From NCBI GenBank assembly GCA_033439265.1, contig JAVTVX010000004.1, positions 19,667,701-19,731,700 of the forward strand: a stretch of 64,000 nucleotides of DNA, in the 5' to 3' direction. Below, piece by piece: positions 23,331 to 34,710 of the stretch. Source of the DNA: Dillenia suffruticosa (Eukaryota; Streptophyta; Magnoliopsida; Dilleniales; Dilleniaceae). A model generated the notes under the pieces. The model saw only the letters and a program-made list of their open reading frames with translations. It was not told the DNA's origin and searched no databases. The first letter of the stretch is position 1. Every line of letters begins with the position of its first letter. Made by a program: the position numbers and the translations under genes.

Positions 23331-23702
23331 GTTTTCCTTTTCATATATCCATATTTGAAAAAAGAAATAGAAAAAGACCAAAAGAAGTGGTTTGGAATAG
23401 CTTACAAAAATAGGAAAAGTGATTTAAAAGAGAGCGTGGCCCAAAGAGTCTTTCCAATATTTCTTTTTTACCTTTCCCCCTCCCCCAATTGCTAATAATT
23501 TTTTCACGTCAAAAATTTAGCCTATGAATCTTTATCACTTTTCTTCTGTAGAAATATCGGGCCATAACTTTCCTTAAACTTTTATAATTTAAATCTGCTT
23601 TTACCACTTTGTTCTTTAGACTTATCCTCGATTCACACATGCATGTTCGATTTCTTCTTACTTTCCTCCAATGATTCTCACCAACAAATTGACATCTCCC
23701 CT

Positions 23703-23727
23703 TCTCTCTCTCTCTCTCTCTCTCTCT
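23703..23727. repeat. (CT)n microsatellite
   Basis: About 12 CT units in the pyrimidine-rich segment that precedes the conserved AGGTAAGTTCAAGTGCTGAG word of each flank repeat. Length differs among copies. Confidence 0.9.
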
Positions 23728-24775
23728 TCCAGGTAAGTTCAAGTGCTGAGACTATTAAGGAGACATGGGGATAAAAGAGAAATGTGACGGGATGACTTGT
23801 ATGGCTAGTCATTATGTATTTTCCTAATGAAATGAGTATTATTATGACAACACAATATTATTAGGGAAAGTATTTTATTATGAAAAAGAAAAGAATTATG
23901 AAAAACATTTTTATTATGAAAAAAGAAAAAAAAATATATGAAAAAACTCTTCTATTGGTTATGTATCATTCAAGTAGAGTAAATTTTCTATTGGTGTCAA
24001 ATCACAAAACTTAAACCAACAACAACAATAATAATTAAATCTTTGTCTATATCAATTTTTTTACTCTATTATATTTTATTTTATGTTGCATGATTAATTT
24101 TTTTGTGCAACAACAATAATCATACTTTTTTCTCACTAAATGGAGTTGACAATATGTATACTTTTATATTATTATACTTTATTTTATATTATATTTTTAT
24201 CTATATTTAAATAATTTATATCATGTTTTCTTGTTGTTATCCGATTCTTCTTAAATTTCCCTTTCCCTCGCTTAATAAGGTTTTTTTTTCTAATGATAAG
24301 ATAATTAACTTCGATTATATTATATAGGAATCCAAAACCAATTCTTGTTCTCTATCAGGTCCCAAGTTTTCCACGACCAATTTGAATGGTAAAAACTGCG
24401 GCTCGGTCCAACTCAGCGTGTGATCTAAAGCATTTGACACACGGCTCCGTCCAACAAAAGAGTACCTAACTTAAGCTTTGGTTCAAGGAAGATATGAAAT
24501 TCTACTGTTTACCCAGTGTACTTCCACGAAGGACTCGAAGAGCTGAACGAGAGGCATTGTTCGACGTTAGTTGCTCTTTTGTTTTACTTTTATAAAGCAG
24601 AAATCTCATGTATTATGTTTTGAAATACACCCCAATTTACTAGCATGAGAAAGTTTTTATCAAGGACGATTGAAGTTCAAAAAAACGGAGTTTTGTAAAG
24701 CGAAACCTAAACCTAGGGTACTGTTGTTCACACACACACACACATATTGTAATAAGAATTGAGTGTAATTGCAAT

Positions 24776-27026
24776 AACTTCAAGGATTAAATTGCCCTCT
24801 TAAAATTACTTTGACAAAGTGTCATAATAACAAGACTCAATTGTGTGGGAATTGACCTTCTAGTCTTCCGTCCGTTCCCTTTCTGAAGGGGCACAGAGTC
24901 GGCCATGTGTTGTGCCCCCTGCCTCGATGTGAAAGCATGGGGCTTGGTTGGGGACACTAGGGCCCCTTTTCCTTTTTTTGACTACTCTGTTTTTGCTATA
25001 AAGAACAAAAGAGTCGGCCATGTAAGGCAGAAGGATTCTCATGTGATCACATTACAATTGGGTTATAAATGTTTTCCTAGTTTGACTTACTCCCCTTTAG
25101 GTTGTAACAATATTAGTTTTGGGTACTTGATAGCTATGTCCTAAACTGTACAATTTTTTTTTCCCTTTTAATTATAAAATGTTTAACATTGAAAATTACA
25201 AGAATTTGATTTTGGAATTTTAAAATAATGACATGAAAATATCAATAAATAATGGGGTCTAATTTTGTTTTATGTATTTTCTCTTACTCAAATTTACATA
25301 AAAATATCAATAAATTATTTTTGTTCTAATTTGTTCTATGTATTAAATAGGGATTGATTACAAGCATCCTATTGTATCTTCACGCACTTTGAATTCCATT
25401 GTATAAAAAAGTTAAACTTTGAAAAAGGAAAAACAAAAATGCACTAAGAGAAGTGGTTTGGAATAGCTCACTTTGAATTCCCCCTCCCCCTATTGCTAAC
25501 GATATTTTCACACTAAAATTCTAGCCTATGAATCTTTATCACTTTGCTTCTATAGAAATATCAATTCATATCTTATTTTAAACTTTTCTAATTTAAATAT
25601 ACTTTTACTTCTGCATCCCTTAAACTTGTCCTCCATTCACACAAATGTACATTCAAGCTCTTCTTGCTTCCCTCCAAAGATTCTCACCAACACCCTTACC
25701 ATCACCCTTAACCCCCCCCCCCTCATTTTATGTAAGTTCTAGTGGTAAGACTATTAAGGAGACAAGGGGACAAAAGAGATTTGTGCCAAGATGGGTTCGT
25801 GAGGCTGGTCCTTAGGAATTTTCCAAATGAATGAGTATTAAAATGACAGCATAGATATTATTAGTCAAAGTATTTTAATTATGAAAAAAAAATTGTGAAA
25901 AAGTTTTAATTATGGAAAAAAAAAAAGAAACTCTTCTGCAGGTTATGTATTATTCACGCATCGTCAATTTTTATTAGTGTCAAATCACAAAACTTAAACC
26001 AAGTAGCCAAAAAAGCCTTAACAAGTCCAAAAGCTAGCAAACCAGTTAATGGAAGAGAATAATCGTAATCTAAACAAACACAACCTATTAAAAAATTGAA
26101 ATAGTCGAGAAAATTAAAAAGAAACGATTTTCCCGGTAGAAATAAGACATATATAGGAGGAAATAAGGAAGGAGATCGAGAGATCGTGGAAACACGGTGA
26201 TAGGCTTTGAAGCCCGGCAGGAAGATTGTGGAAAGTTGACGGGCCCAAAATTTGTTTGGCCATGGCGATTTTGACTGCTCAGTCCATTTTTGCTGGTCAA
26301 TCTGCCAGCCCATCTTCTAGAATTTTAATAACGTTGCAAGCTTAGATTGTATCCGTCAATAAACTGCACTCTCTAAGGATGCCCTGGTACTAAGGAATGC
26401 TGTTCACCGTCAGCAGCAGCGTATCTGTTTAAACCTAGAGTTTTCTCTGAAAACTAAATTCAACTGTAGCATTCATCAAAAAAAAAAATCCTAATTTCTT
26501 GACACAGAAAGATGTAACTATCAACAATTTCACTTCTAATTGATGTAAAAAAAGACATGTTTGAATTCAACAATTTAATTATCAAGCAATGGGGCCATCT
26601 CAAAGGAAGAATCCTCGGAAACAGGGGCATGGAGCAAAAACATTAAGCTGGAAAAAGAAGTGGCACTACTTGTGGGGCATATTTAAAGTGTGTCGCAGTG
26701 TAATGATTTACAGTTTTTACACCAAATCTAACAAGCCAAGCCTCATCTACAAAGTGTTTTGCCTTAAAATTCGGCAGTTAATCTATCTAGAATTAAGGGT
26801 AACCTTATTTTGTTATAAAGAGTGTTTGACTATCTTTTATTTTTGAATGTATTTTATTTTAGATAATTTTAGAGTGTTAAGGAGAGCTTATGAAAAATTA
26901 AGTTAAAAGTATGACGTGAGTTGTAACTTATAGTAATAGTAAGCAAAATTTATGAATGATAAAAAAATGCCTTTTTTTTTTTGGTGGAAATGATAAAAAA
27001 AATGCTTAACTTTGAAGCCACGGAGA
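24776..27026. repeat. Tandem flank repeat, copy 2, no gene
   Basis: Second copy of the 22311 unit. It lacks the WAK 5'-flank relic and instead continues into the block shared with 5677-6724 and 53330-54745 (for example TCAACAATTTAATTATCAAG near 26567). It ends abruptly at 27026, where the inverted arm of WAK-B begins. A 119-codon minus-strand frame at 25954-26313 is not conserved in the other copies and is not called as a gene. Confidence 0.65.
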
Positions 27027-27385
27027 TAAATAATTTAGATCAATTTAAATAAAATTATAATTTCTTTTGTTTAATAAATATTAAATATTCTAATATGGAT
27101 TAGAGATGAAATTTCTATCTCAATTGCATCCTTTTGTCTCCCCCAAACACCCTGTTCATCTCCCCACACAGATCCCGTTGTCTCTCGAAACACTTACCAC
27201 ACCATCCCATCATTGCTTGCAAAATCTATTTTAGTTAGCCGTGCAAGAGTCTCGTTCACGTTCAATGCAACAGGGGTGGCCCCTGGAGACTGAAAGCTAT
27301 ACAAAAGTTGCAATGCCCAATATAATAATTAACGGCAAATAATTTTGTTATCATCTTCTGAACCACAGATATTACAATCATAAAG

Positions 27386-27559
27386 GTGGAAAATTTGGGT
27401 GTGGAAAATTTCTCAAGATAGTGAAAGATGTAGTTCAGCGTGGAAAATTTGGGCGTGGGAAACATCACAGATATTGCAATGCCCTAGTTCAGCCATCTTG
27501 TGATTGAGTGGGACAGAAGCGCATTTTTTTCCAATCCAATTGGGCGTGGAAAATTTGGG
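27386..27559 (+). promoter_or_regulatory. Reiterated GTGGAAAATTTGGG module in the WAK-B promoter
   Basis: Copies lie at 27386-27399, 27440-27453 and 27546-27559, with a shorter GTGGAAAATTTC at 27401-27412. They are spaced 40-110 bp apart and located 35-205 bp upstream of the TATA box. WAK-A has two copies; WAK-D has the same set as WAK-B. A role as a cis-element is inferred from repetition and position only. Confidence 0.45.
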
Positions 27560-27590
27560 ACTCAATAGAAATATGCTTTTGCCCTCCTAT

Positions 27591-27597
27591 TATATAA
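27591..27597 (+). promoter_or_regulatory. TATA box of WAK-B
   Basis: TATATAA 83 bp upstream of the ATG at 27674, conserved with WAK-A (18517-18523) and WAK-D (36218-36224). Confidence 0.65.
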
Positions 27598-27673
27598 TAC
27601 AAGCAAGTTACTTAACCTCTCATCAGAAAAATAAATTCCTCATTTTTCGAAACCATCCCTGACCCCATAGAAA

Positions 27674-28510
27674 ATGATTTCAAGGCAAACCCTTCTGTTG
27701 AATCTAGTTCTATGCCTTACCACTTTGCAAGTGAATGGTCAAAAATGGGCAAAAGATAACTGTTCAGACACGTGCGGTGACATCAAGATCTCATACCCAT
27801 TTGGAATGAATACAAATTCGTGTTATCTCAATCAATGGTTTGAGATAACTTGCAATCGATCTTCTACTAATTCCTCAAAGTTCGTACCTTTCTTGAGCAA
27901 ATTTAAGATAGAGGTACTAAATATCTCGCTACAGGAAGCAACCATAACAGTCAACCATCCTATTGTCTCAACATGTGGTAATCAGAGTTTGGAGATTGAC
28001 TTGAATGGAAGCACATTTGCTTATTCATCCTATGAAAACAGGTTCATGGCAGCTGGCTGCGACACTGAGGCTATTCTGACAAATCAAACCGGGGAAATAT
28101 TGACCGGCTGCTACAGTCGCTGTCAAATTCTTCTGTTAGTGAGGATAAGAATTGCTTCGGAATCTATTGTTGTCACACAACAGTCCCGGATGCTTTTCCA
28201 ATGTATAAGGTGAATATTTCGAGCTATGGAGTCGAAAGTAACAATGGGAATTGCAGCTATGCATTTCTGGTTTCAGAGCAATGGTGGACAGATGCACGAC
28301 CAAGTGGTTCTATTTATGATATTGTTAACAAGACGGGGTATATTCCTGTGATACTGGATTGGTGGTTGAAATCTGACACATATCCTCCCTGGAAAATTGA
28401 ATGTCATGATGATGTGGCCGAATATGTTCACTGGAGAACATTTTATTTCTATTACTGCCGTTGTCCGACAATATATGAGGGGAGTCCTTATATTGCCGGG
28501 GGTTGCAAAG
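27674..28510 (+). pseudogene. WAK-B exon 1: signal peptide and galacturonan-binding domain, frameshifted
   Basis: It starts MISRQTLLLNLVLCLTTLQ and carries CGDIKISYPFGM, CYLNQWFEITC and EVLNISLQEATITV. After CYSRCQ near 28125 the frame is lost and resumes one base back as SVSEDKNCFGIYCCHTTV, then MYKVNISSYGVESNNGNC and YEGSPYIAGGCK. The donor is GTATGG after 28510. Before the shift the protein is intact to about residue 152. Confidence 0.9.
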
Positions 28511-29863
28511 GTATGGTTCTCTATTTTGTTTTTGTTTTTATTCTTCGTTGCTTATTGTAATGGGATAAGATTTCTCTTGAGATGTTTGTACCCGGGTATG
28601 GTAGGGATTGAATATATTGATTATTCTCTATAAACAAATTTAGTGGAGTTTACTTGATTTATGCCCCGTCCGACCAAAAAGTATTTGTGATTATTTTGAC
28701 AAAAAAAAAAAAAAAAAAAAACAAGAAGAAGACTCAAAGGGTCTATGTTTTGGCCCTAGTTCAACTTAGGGGCAAAATTGGAAATTTAAGTAAGGGATAA
28801 AGTATGAGTTGTGATTTTAGAAGATAGTGATTATAATTTTAGGGAGATAGATAGTATTTATAATTATAATTTTTTAAAATTATATAAATAAAATTTTCTT
28901 AAAATTTCACGAAAAGAGCTGCCTCTTACCCACTCCTTTGCATTCCCCCCCGCCCCAAATTTGACCTTTTTTAGTAAGAAAACTAAAATTATATATTCTT
29001 GTTATTGACATTTATTTTGTTACTATTTATCTGACAAATGCATTATAATATTAAAACTATTGTTCTTTAAAGTAAAAATATTAAATTTTATTTAAAAATA
29101 TTAATAATTTTATTAATCAAAAAATGGTGTATCGAATTTAATAGTTTTGGTTTTTGATTTTGTAATAATGATGCAATTTACAAAATTATTTGATTAATTG
29201 TACAAAGCACGGCAATCTCAAAATTTTTGCTTATCTAAATTTGATTAATTGCATATTTATTTTATTTTTCTATTTATAATATTTTTATCTAAAATATTTT
29301 TTTTGTAAAATTAAAATTTTGTTAGTATAAATTAAATTTTTTCCAAAAATATTAAAATTTTTATACTTTAATTGTATTTATTAAATTAGAAGTTTTGTTT
29401 CAAAAAATTGAAGGAATGGTGCGTAGATTAACACCTACACTCCCATTGAAATGGTGAGACATTAGACCTATTTTATAAAAGCTTCAGTTTGGCCCCAAAA
29501 AAATTTAAATTACTTTTATATTTTGTGTAAGCATTGTTCTTTTATATAAATTGAGGATTTATTTAGATGTATTATTTTTATATTTTGTGTAAGCATTCTT
29601 GTACTTTGAAAATATAAACTAGTAAGCATTTTTTAAATAGAGTATTATTATTATTTTTTTTTTCTTAACACTTTATGCACAATTCAGCCCAAGGATACAC
29701 TTATGCACACTTATGCACAAGGATCACAAGGCCCAATGGTTCAGCCCTCGGAGATCGTTACTTTTTGAAGTTTTTGTTTAAAGAATTGATAACTTTTATC
29801 AGTAATCACTACACTTTTTCAATTCTCCCCCACCCCCACTGCTCTTGTTCTTTGCTGGTTCAG

Positions 29864-29965
29864 GATATGATGAATGCTCAAATGGAACATGCAATGGACA
29901 TTGCAAACCATTCCCACGTGTGGGCTACATCTGTCGTCCTCGAAATGTTAGAGATATTATCATAG
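29864..29965 (+). pseudogene. WAK-B exon 2: EGF-like module
   Basis: A 102-bp exon with CAG acceptor and GTGAG donor, phase 1 at both ends. It encodes YDECSNGTCNGHC then GYICRPRNVRDIII. The exon itself is undamaged. Confidence 0.88.
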
Positions 29966-31044
29966 GTGAGAATTTTCTTATCATACTTGACTTTTCACAT
30001 GAAAATTAAGGATTTGTTTTGGTAAGTCAAGGGAATCCACACGGAGGGTATATTTCCATGACAATTTTTTTGAGTGAAATTGCAAAGACATCCAGTAGTA
30101 CATAAATCATCAGCCCTATAGTTCTTCATCTAATGAAATTTGTTTAATAGTATTTCTCTTATATCCAACTATGATACTCCTATCCCCGTAGTTCTAAACT
30201 GCAAGTGTGTAAGCCCGACCCATCCCAAATACTTTGTAAATCTTTTGGTTCTAAACCTTGATCCTTTCAATTTATATCAAGAAGTTGAAGTTCTTCCGGC
30301 AGCATGGATGCGTTTGGGATCAGACTATTCGTCTAATTTTGACCTCTCAATATCTCAATAAGCCCGTAATGCCCCTCCCACTAGTTTTTATAATAGTCTA
30401 GATACTAATTAATTAGTCTACAACACTAATACCTTGTAGGGCAAGGGAAACCGCTACCAATGCTCAAAGAACAACCTTTTAGTTTTTCGTCTGGTGAACA
30501 ACCCTTTAGCCCTCGTCTGCAAGATAAATATCTATTAAAATATTAAAAAATTAAAAATATTTGTTTTATTTAGTTTAAATTTTTCAAAAAAAAACGATAG
30601 TTATATAAAATATAATATGATAGAAATCATGCGAGACACCCTTCACTTGATTTATAAAAAAAAAAAAAAAAAGAAAAAAGAAAAAGAAAGAACTCCACAT
30701 GATTGGATTTGTCTCATAGTGGGAGCCTGCATGTATGCATCCCCTCTAAACCACGGTTCTACCATTACCATCGCATGTAGATGATCTAATAAAAAATTTA
30801 TAGAGTTTAGACACTTTGCTGCAAAATCAACAAATCTATTCTTAGTAATGCATGTATGCAAATATGTCGGACAACAAACCACTTTAGTTTCAGACTTCAA
30901 TGTTGTGATATTCACAATACAGACTATGTTTTAATTTATTACTTCAATATGGACATGTTTGATCATTTTAATTTACTACTGTACTATGGACATGTTAAAT
31001 CATTTTATGCAGCACTCCTTAATCCTTATCCTTGTTTGATGAAG

Positions 31045-32265
31045 GAGTCACCACTAGTTTTGGATCAATGTTTCTGCTTGTTGGGATTTTTGCATTGTAT
31101 AAAATAATGGTCAAGAGGAGAAACACGAGGCTCAAGCAAAAGTATTTCAAACGTAATGGCGGTCTGCTTCTTAAACAACAAATGTCAACACAAGATGGTA
31201 AAGTTGAGAAAACTAAGATTTTCACATCGGAGGAGTTAAGGAAAGCCACGGACAATTTTAATGCAAATAGAATACTTGGACATGGCGGTCAAGGAACAGT
31301 TTACAAAGGTATGTTGACAGATGGGAAAATTGTTGCAATTAAGAAATCAATAATAATGGACGAGAGTCAAGTTGAACAATTTATCAATGAGATTGTCATC
31401 CTTTCCCAAATCAATCATAGGAATGTGGTACAGTTATTTGGATGTTGTTTGGAGATAGAAGTTCCATTACTAGTTTATGAGTTTATTCCAAATGGAACTC
31501 TTTTTGAACATATCCACAATGAAGCAGATGATTTTCCAATTTTATGGGAAACTCGATTACGGATTGCTGCAGAAATTGCAAATTCGCTGGCCTACTTTAC
31601 ACTCATCAACTTTTATGCCTATTTACCATCGAGATATCAAATCGACCAATATATTATTGGATGAAAGGTATAAAGCAAAAGTTTCAGATTTTGGAACATC
31701 AAAATCGATTCCTATGGATCAGACGCACTTAACAACCTTAGTTCAAGGGACATTTGGTTATTTAGATCCGGAATATTTTCAAACAAGCCAATTTACTGAC
31801 AAGAGTGATGTTTATAGTTTTGGGATAGTGATGATTGAACTTCTAACCAGTCAAAAGCCAATTACTTGGACTAAGTCACAAGAAGAAAGAAGTTTGGCAA
31901 CTATTTTCCTCATTGCAATGGAAGAGAATCGTCTTTTCAACATCCTGGATCCTAAACTTTTGAAAGACAAGAAAAGTGAGAAGCAAATTGTGGCAGTTGC
32001 TAAGCTTGCACAGCTATGCTTGAATTTGAATGGAAAAAAAAGGCCTGCAATGAAAACCATAGCAATGGAATTAGAAAGGATTCAAGCATCTGCAATGTCT
32101 ACATTTATCCATGAAACTGTTCAACAAGAGGGCATGCATGACATAGTTGAGAATATTGGCAGCTTAGATGCAACTACTTCAAGTGCACCTTCGACAACTG
32201 TGTTTTCAGATAATAGTTTGGTCTTATCACTTGATGCTGAGCCTCTTTTGTTTCAAACGACATAA
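31045..32265 (+). pseudogene. WAK-B exon 3: membrane segment and protein kinase, one-base insertion
   Basis: The acceptor is GATGAAG at 31038-31044. Motifs in order: membrane segment [46 protein letters not shown]; the insertion at 31596-31598 after NSLAY; then, one frame over, [65 protein letters not shown]. It ends FQTT-stop at 32265. Apart from the insertion all kinase landmarks are present. The intact CAG codon here proves that WAK-A TAG is a derived nonsense change. Confidence 0.9.
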
Positions 32266-33485
32266 ATCATGTTGAAAAATAGATATTTTGTACTTTTATT
32301 TGACAAGTGAATATCTAAATATTGTAAATGAACCCTATTTGCTATTTGCACCTTGCTTGCTGTTGTTTGGAGTTAATCGAAAATTGAAACTATATATTTT
32401 GTGACATGCAAGTTTAAACTAAGCATTGTTTTAAATACTTCTTGTGTAAACTAGGCATTTGGAGGCCCAATAGACATCTTGATATTTATTTACTTGCTAT
32501 ATTTTTCAATTTTGTTGTCTTAAACACCCTTTAATTTTTTAATTACTTTATTCTTTCACAAAAGGATTCTTTCTCATATTTTGAGTTTGTACTGTATATG
32601 CTTAAGACTATAAATTTATTCTTTAGTATTAATGAACACAAACGCGGGGGCGGGGGCGGGTGCCTGGTTGACATGACCAATGACCAAAATTTTGAGCTTG
32701 TCAACTCTCCAAAGTCTCCTTCTTGTGCTCTATTTATTGTATTGGGCTCGAATGTGTAAATATATAATTTACAATTGATAAGAGTGTATGTTCAGAAAAA
32801 AAGTAATGATTGCTTCAAATAAAAATGGAAAGTACATGATTCAGCTGTTTTATTTTTCTTTTAACTTTTAGGCTCAACCTTTAAATATACAGCAAAAAAT
32901 GATTTAGCCAAAAAATGTTACTTTGCATTGTTTTAGAAAATTTAAAGATATGTAGAATAAAATTGAACGATATTATTTAAACTGATATTTTGTGATTTTA
33001 TAGTTATAATTTTAGAAATGATATTAAGAAGTTGATTTGTAAGCAAAAAAGAAATTCCTTTTGTTATGTTTTTTAATTATTAAAAGAAAAAAATTCTAGT
33101 CTTACAATGTCACATGAGTTGCAAACAAGCCAACCAAGACACCTGAACCAAAAACCTAACCCATATTACTATATTACTCATTACTTATGTACCCACTTAG
33201 ATATCAGAATTAAAGACATAATCCAACCAAACAACTAAGCAATGCAGAACAATTAGATTATGTGATGCGTTTGCTTATATTGAGATTCATTTAAAGCAAT
33301 TATATCGTAAGTAAAGCAAATAAGTAAGAGCAATCACATAAGTAACATTCAATTATAGACAACAATAGTTATATTAATTAAAAATAGAGAGTACAATTTG
33401 CCGGTGAGCGAGATTGTGAAAAACAACTCCAAAGGTTGAAAATTAGTTTGTTAGACATATTACCGATTCTTGCCCCCTTATAGAT
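32266..33485. other. 3' flank of WAK-B, no gene
   Basis: Inverted homologue of the WAK-A 3' flank, followed at about 33360-33485 by an inverted piece of the flank block seen at 6540-6690 and 54590-54720. A short GC-rich expansion, GCGGGGGCGGGGGCGGGTG, lies at about 32644-32661 and is absent from WAK-A at the same place. Confidence 0.6.
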
Positions 33486-34705
33486 CATGAGTTTTCTGGT
33501 AGTGGAGTCGCAGAGACCCGTTTGCAGACCTGTCAAAATAGAGAAGACCCGATTGAGTGCAAGGTGCATGCAGGTCATGCACGATGAGGGGCGTGACACG
33601 CACAGGGGCAGGCACGTGAACTTCACTCATACTGAGGCGCGTGAAGGCTAGGTCAGGGTCCGGTCGGATCCAACCTGTATCCTGGGTCGCATGCTTGTAG
33701 GCACATAACGACGCATTGTGCGACAAGATGGCGCATGCAGGCGTGTGGAGGAGCGGCGGGTGAAGCTATTCCGAATTGAATTTTTTATTTTTTTTATGGT
33801 CCCACATCATTAATTATCACTATTTGTAGATTTTTGGGTATCAAAAACAAGTATGGATGGTAAGATGTAACTCAGGGTTATGGCGGTTGGGACCATTGTC
33901 CATTCGTCCATTTTGGAGATCATATTCGAGCTATTTCATGTTTGTTAATTTGAAGGATGTACAAAATATGTAAATAAGTATCAATAAATCACTAATATCT
34001 TTCTTTTCTGTGTACTAAAGACTATGACTATATTAAAAACAATCGTTCTAGATTTTTGCAAGTGGAATAAACTAAATGGTGATAATTACGACATTTAGTA
34101 TCGGAAGATTCAGTTTGTTCTTAAGGAGTAGAATTTTTCTGAGATTCTAAGGCACAAGATGGTGGATCCGAGGGAGAATTCCACACCTCAGGCTACTCAG
34201 GATCAGGAGACCTACCATGTGTGGAAAGAGAAAGATAGCCATACTAAGGCAATCCTGATCAGTAGTATGCACGATAACATGATCCGAGTGTATGAGTAGT
34301 ATTCTGTGGCTATATCAGTTTGGCTCGCTCTAAAAAAGTATTATGGTACTTTCTTAACTCCTAAGGTGAATATGCTAATTTATAAGTTTATCACTTATAA
34401 GAGGAGGGCTGATTATATGATAAACCAACATTTGATACAAAAGTCGAATATGATCACTAGACTAAGAAATGCGGACGATCTCATTTTGAATGAGATTCAG
34501 GTACTGAGTGTGATCTAGTGATTACCTAATTTTTGAGAAACTATGAAAACCTACCTCACGCATGATAAAAGTATCCTTACTTTTGTCGATTTGAGCAGTC
34601 ATTGTGAACCCAAGAAAGAGCACCTGGATACGATTAGGCCGCACTTAAGCATTTATAAAATATTGAACCAATTCATAAAACATTTCATTATGTTGAACCA
34701 ATTCA
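33486..34705 (+). mobile_element. Copia fragment 3 (leader or LTR piece plus gag)
   Basis: The piece between about 34020 and 34520 translates as KLNGDNYDIYRKIQFVLKE, then KEKDSHTKAILISSMHDN and VWLALKKYYGT, a Copia gag (DUF4219/UBN2) signature. A GC-richer sequence (33486-33780) lies upstream, and a weak primer-site-like TGGGTATCAAAAAC occurs near 33834. No pol domains follow: the fragment ends at about 34705, where WAK-D intron sequence starts. In-frame stops are present (for example near 34127 and 34297). Confidence 0.6.
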
Positions 34706-34710
34706 TATTG

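Larger units (their letters stand above)
22311..24775. repeat. Tandem flank repeat, copy 1 (contains WAK ghost fragments)
   Basis: It starts at AACTTCAAGGATTAAATTGC, which recurs at 24776, 40502 and 51910, and each copy then runs through GTGTGGGAATTGACCTTC. Homology to copy 2 covers about 22311-24018 against 24776-26003. The rest of copy 1 (24240-24740) carries a WAK 5'-flank relic near 24360 (CCCAAGTTTTCCACGACC). The unit looks like a remnant of an old WAK gene that was then tandemly duplicated. Confidence 0.7.
27027..27836. repeat. Inverted repeat arm 1 (WAK-B 5' flank and start of exon 1)
   Basis: It is the inverted counterpart of 35978-36788. About 27027-27640 is virtually identical to the other arm, far closer than any other duplicate in the window. 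The exon part (27674-27836) shows a few differences. The arm begins abruptly at 27027, where flank repeat copy 2 is cut off. Confidence 0.88.
27674..32265 (+). pseudogene. WAK-B: wall-associated receptor kinase, two frameshifts
   Basis: It has the same three-exon plan as WAK-A: exon 1 at 27674-28510, exon 2 at 29864-29965, exon 3 at 31045-32265, with GT-AG introns in phase 1. Exon 1 has a net one-base loss near 28124-28132 (CTGTCCCAAATC in WAK-A reads CTGTCAAATTC here). Exon 3 has one extra T in the run at 31596-31598 (CCTACTTTACAC against CCTACTTACAC). The second shift does not rescue the first: between them lie two exon junctions and early stops. Everything after the second shift, through the catalytic loop, APE-region and C-terminal tail to TAA at 32263-32265, is open. 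The exon 3 shift is a homopolymer change, so a sequencing error is possible there; the exon 1 change is not simple. Confidence 0.9.

Noticed and set aside
25954..26313. 119-codon minus-strand frame
   Set aside because: Not conserved in the homologous blocks at 5800 and 53640-53900, and no family recognised. Probably chance.
27262..27468. 68-codon minus-strand frame identical to one at 36347-36553
   Set aside because: Identity is explained by the inverted repeat arms, and the frame covers the promoter repeats. It is not evidence of coding.
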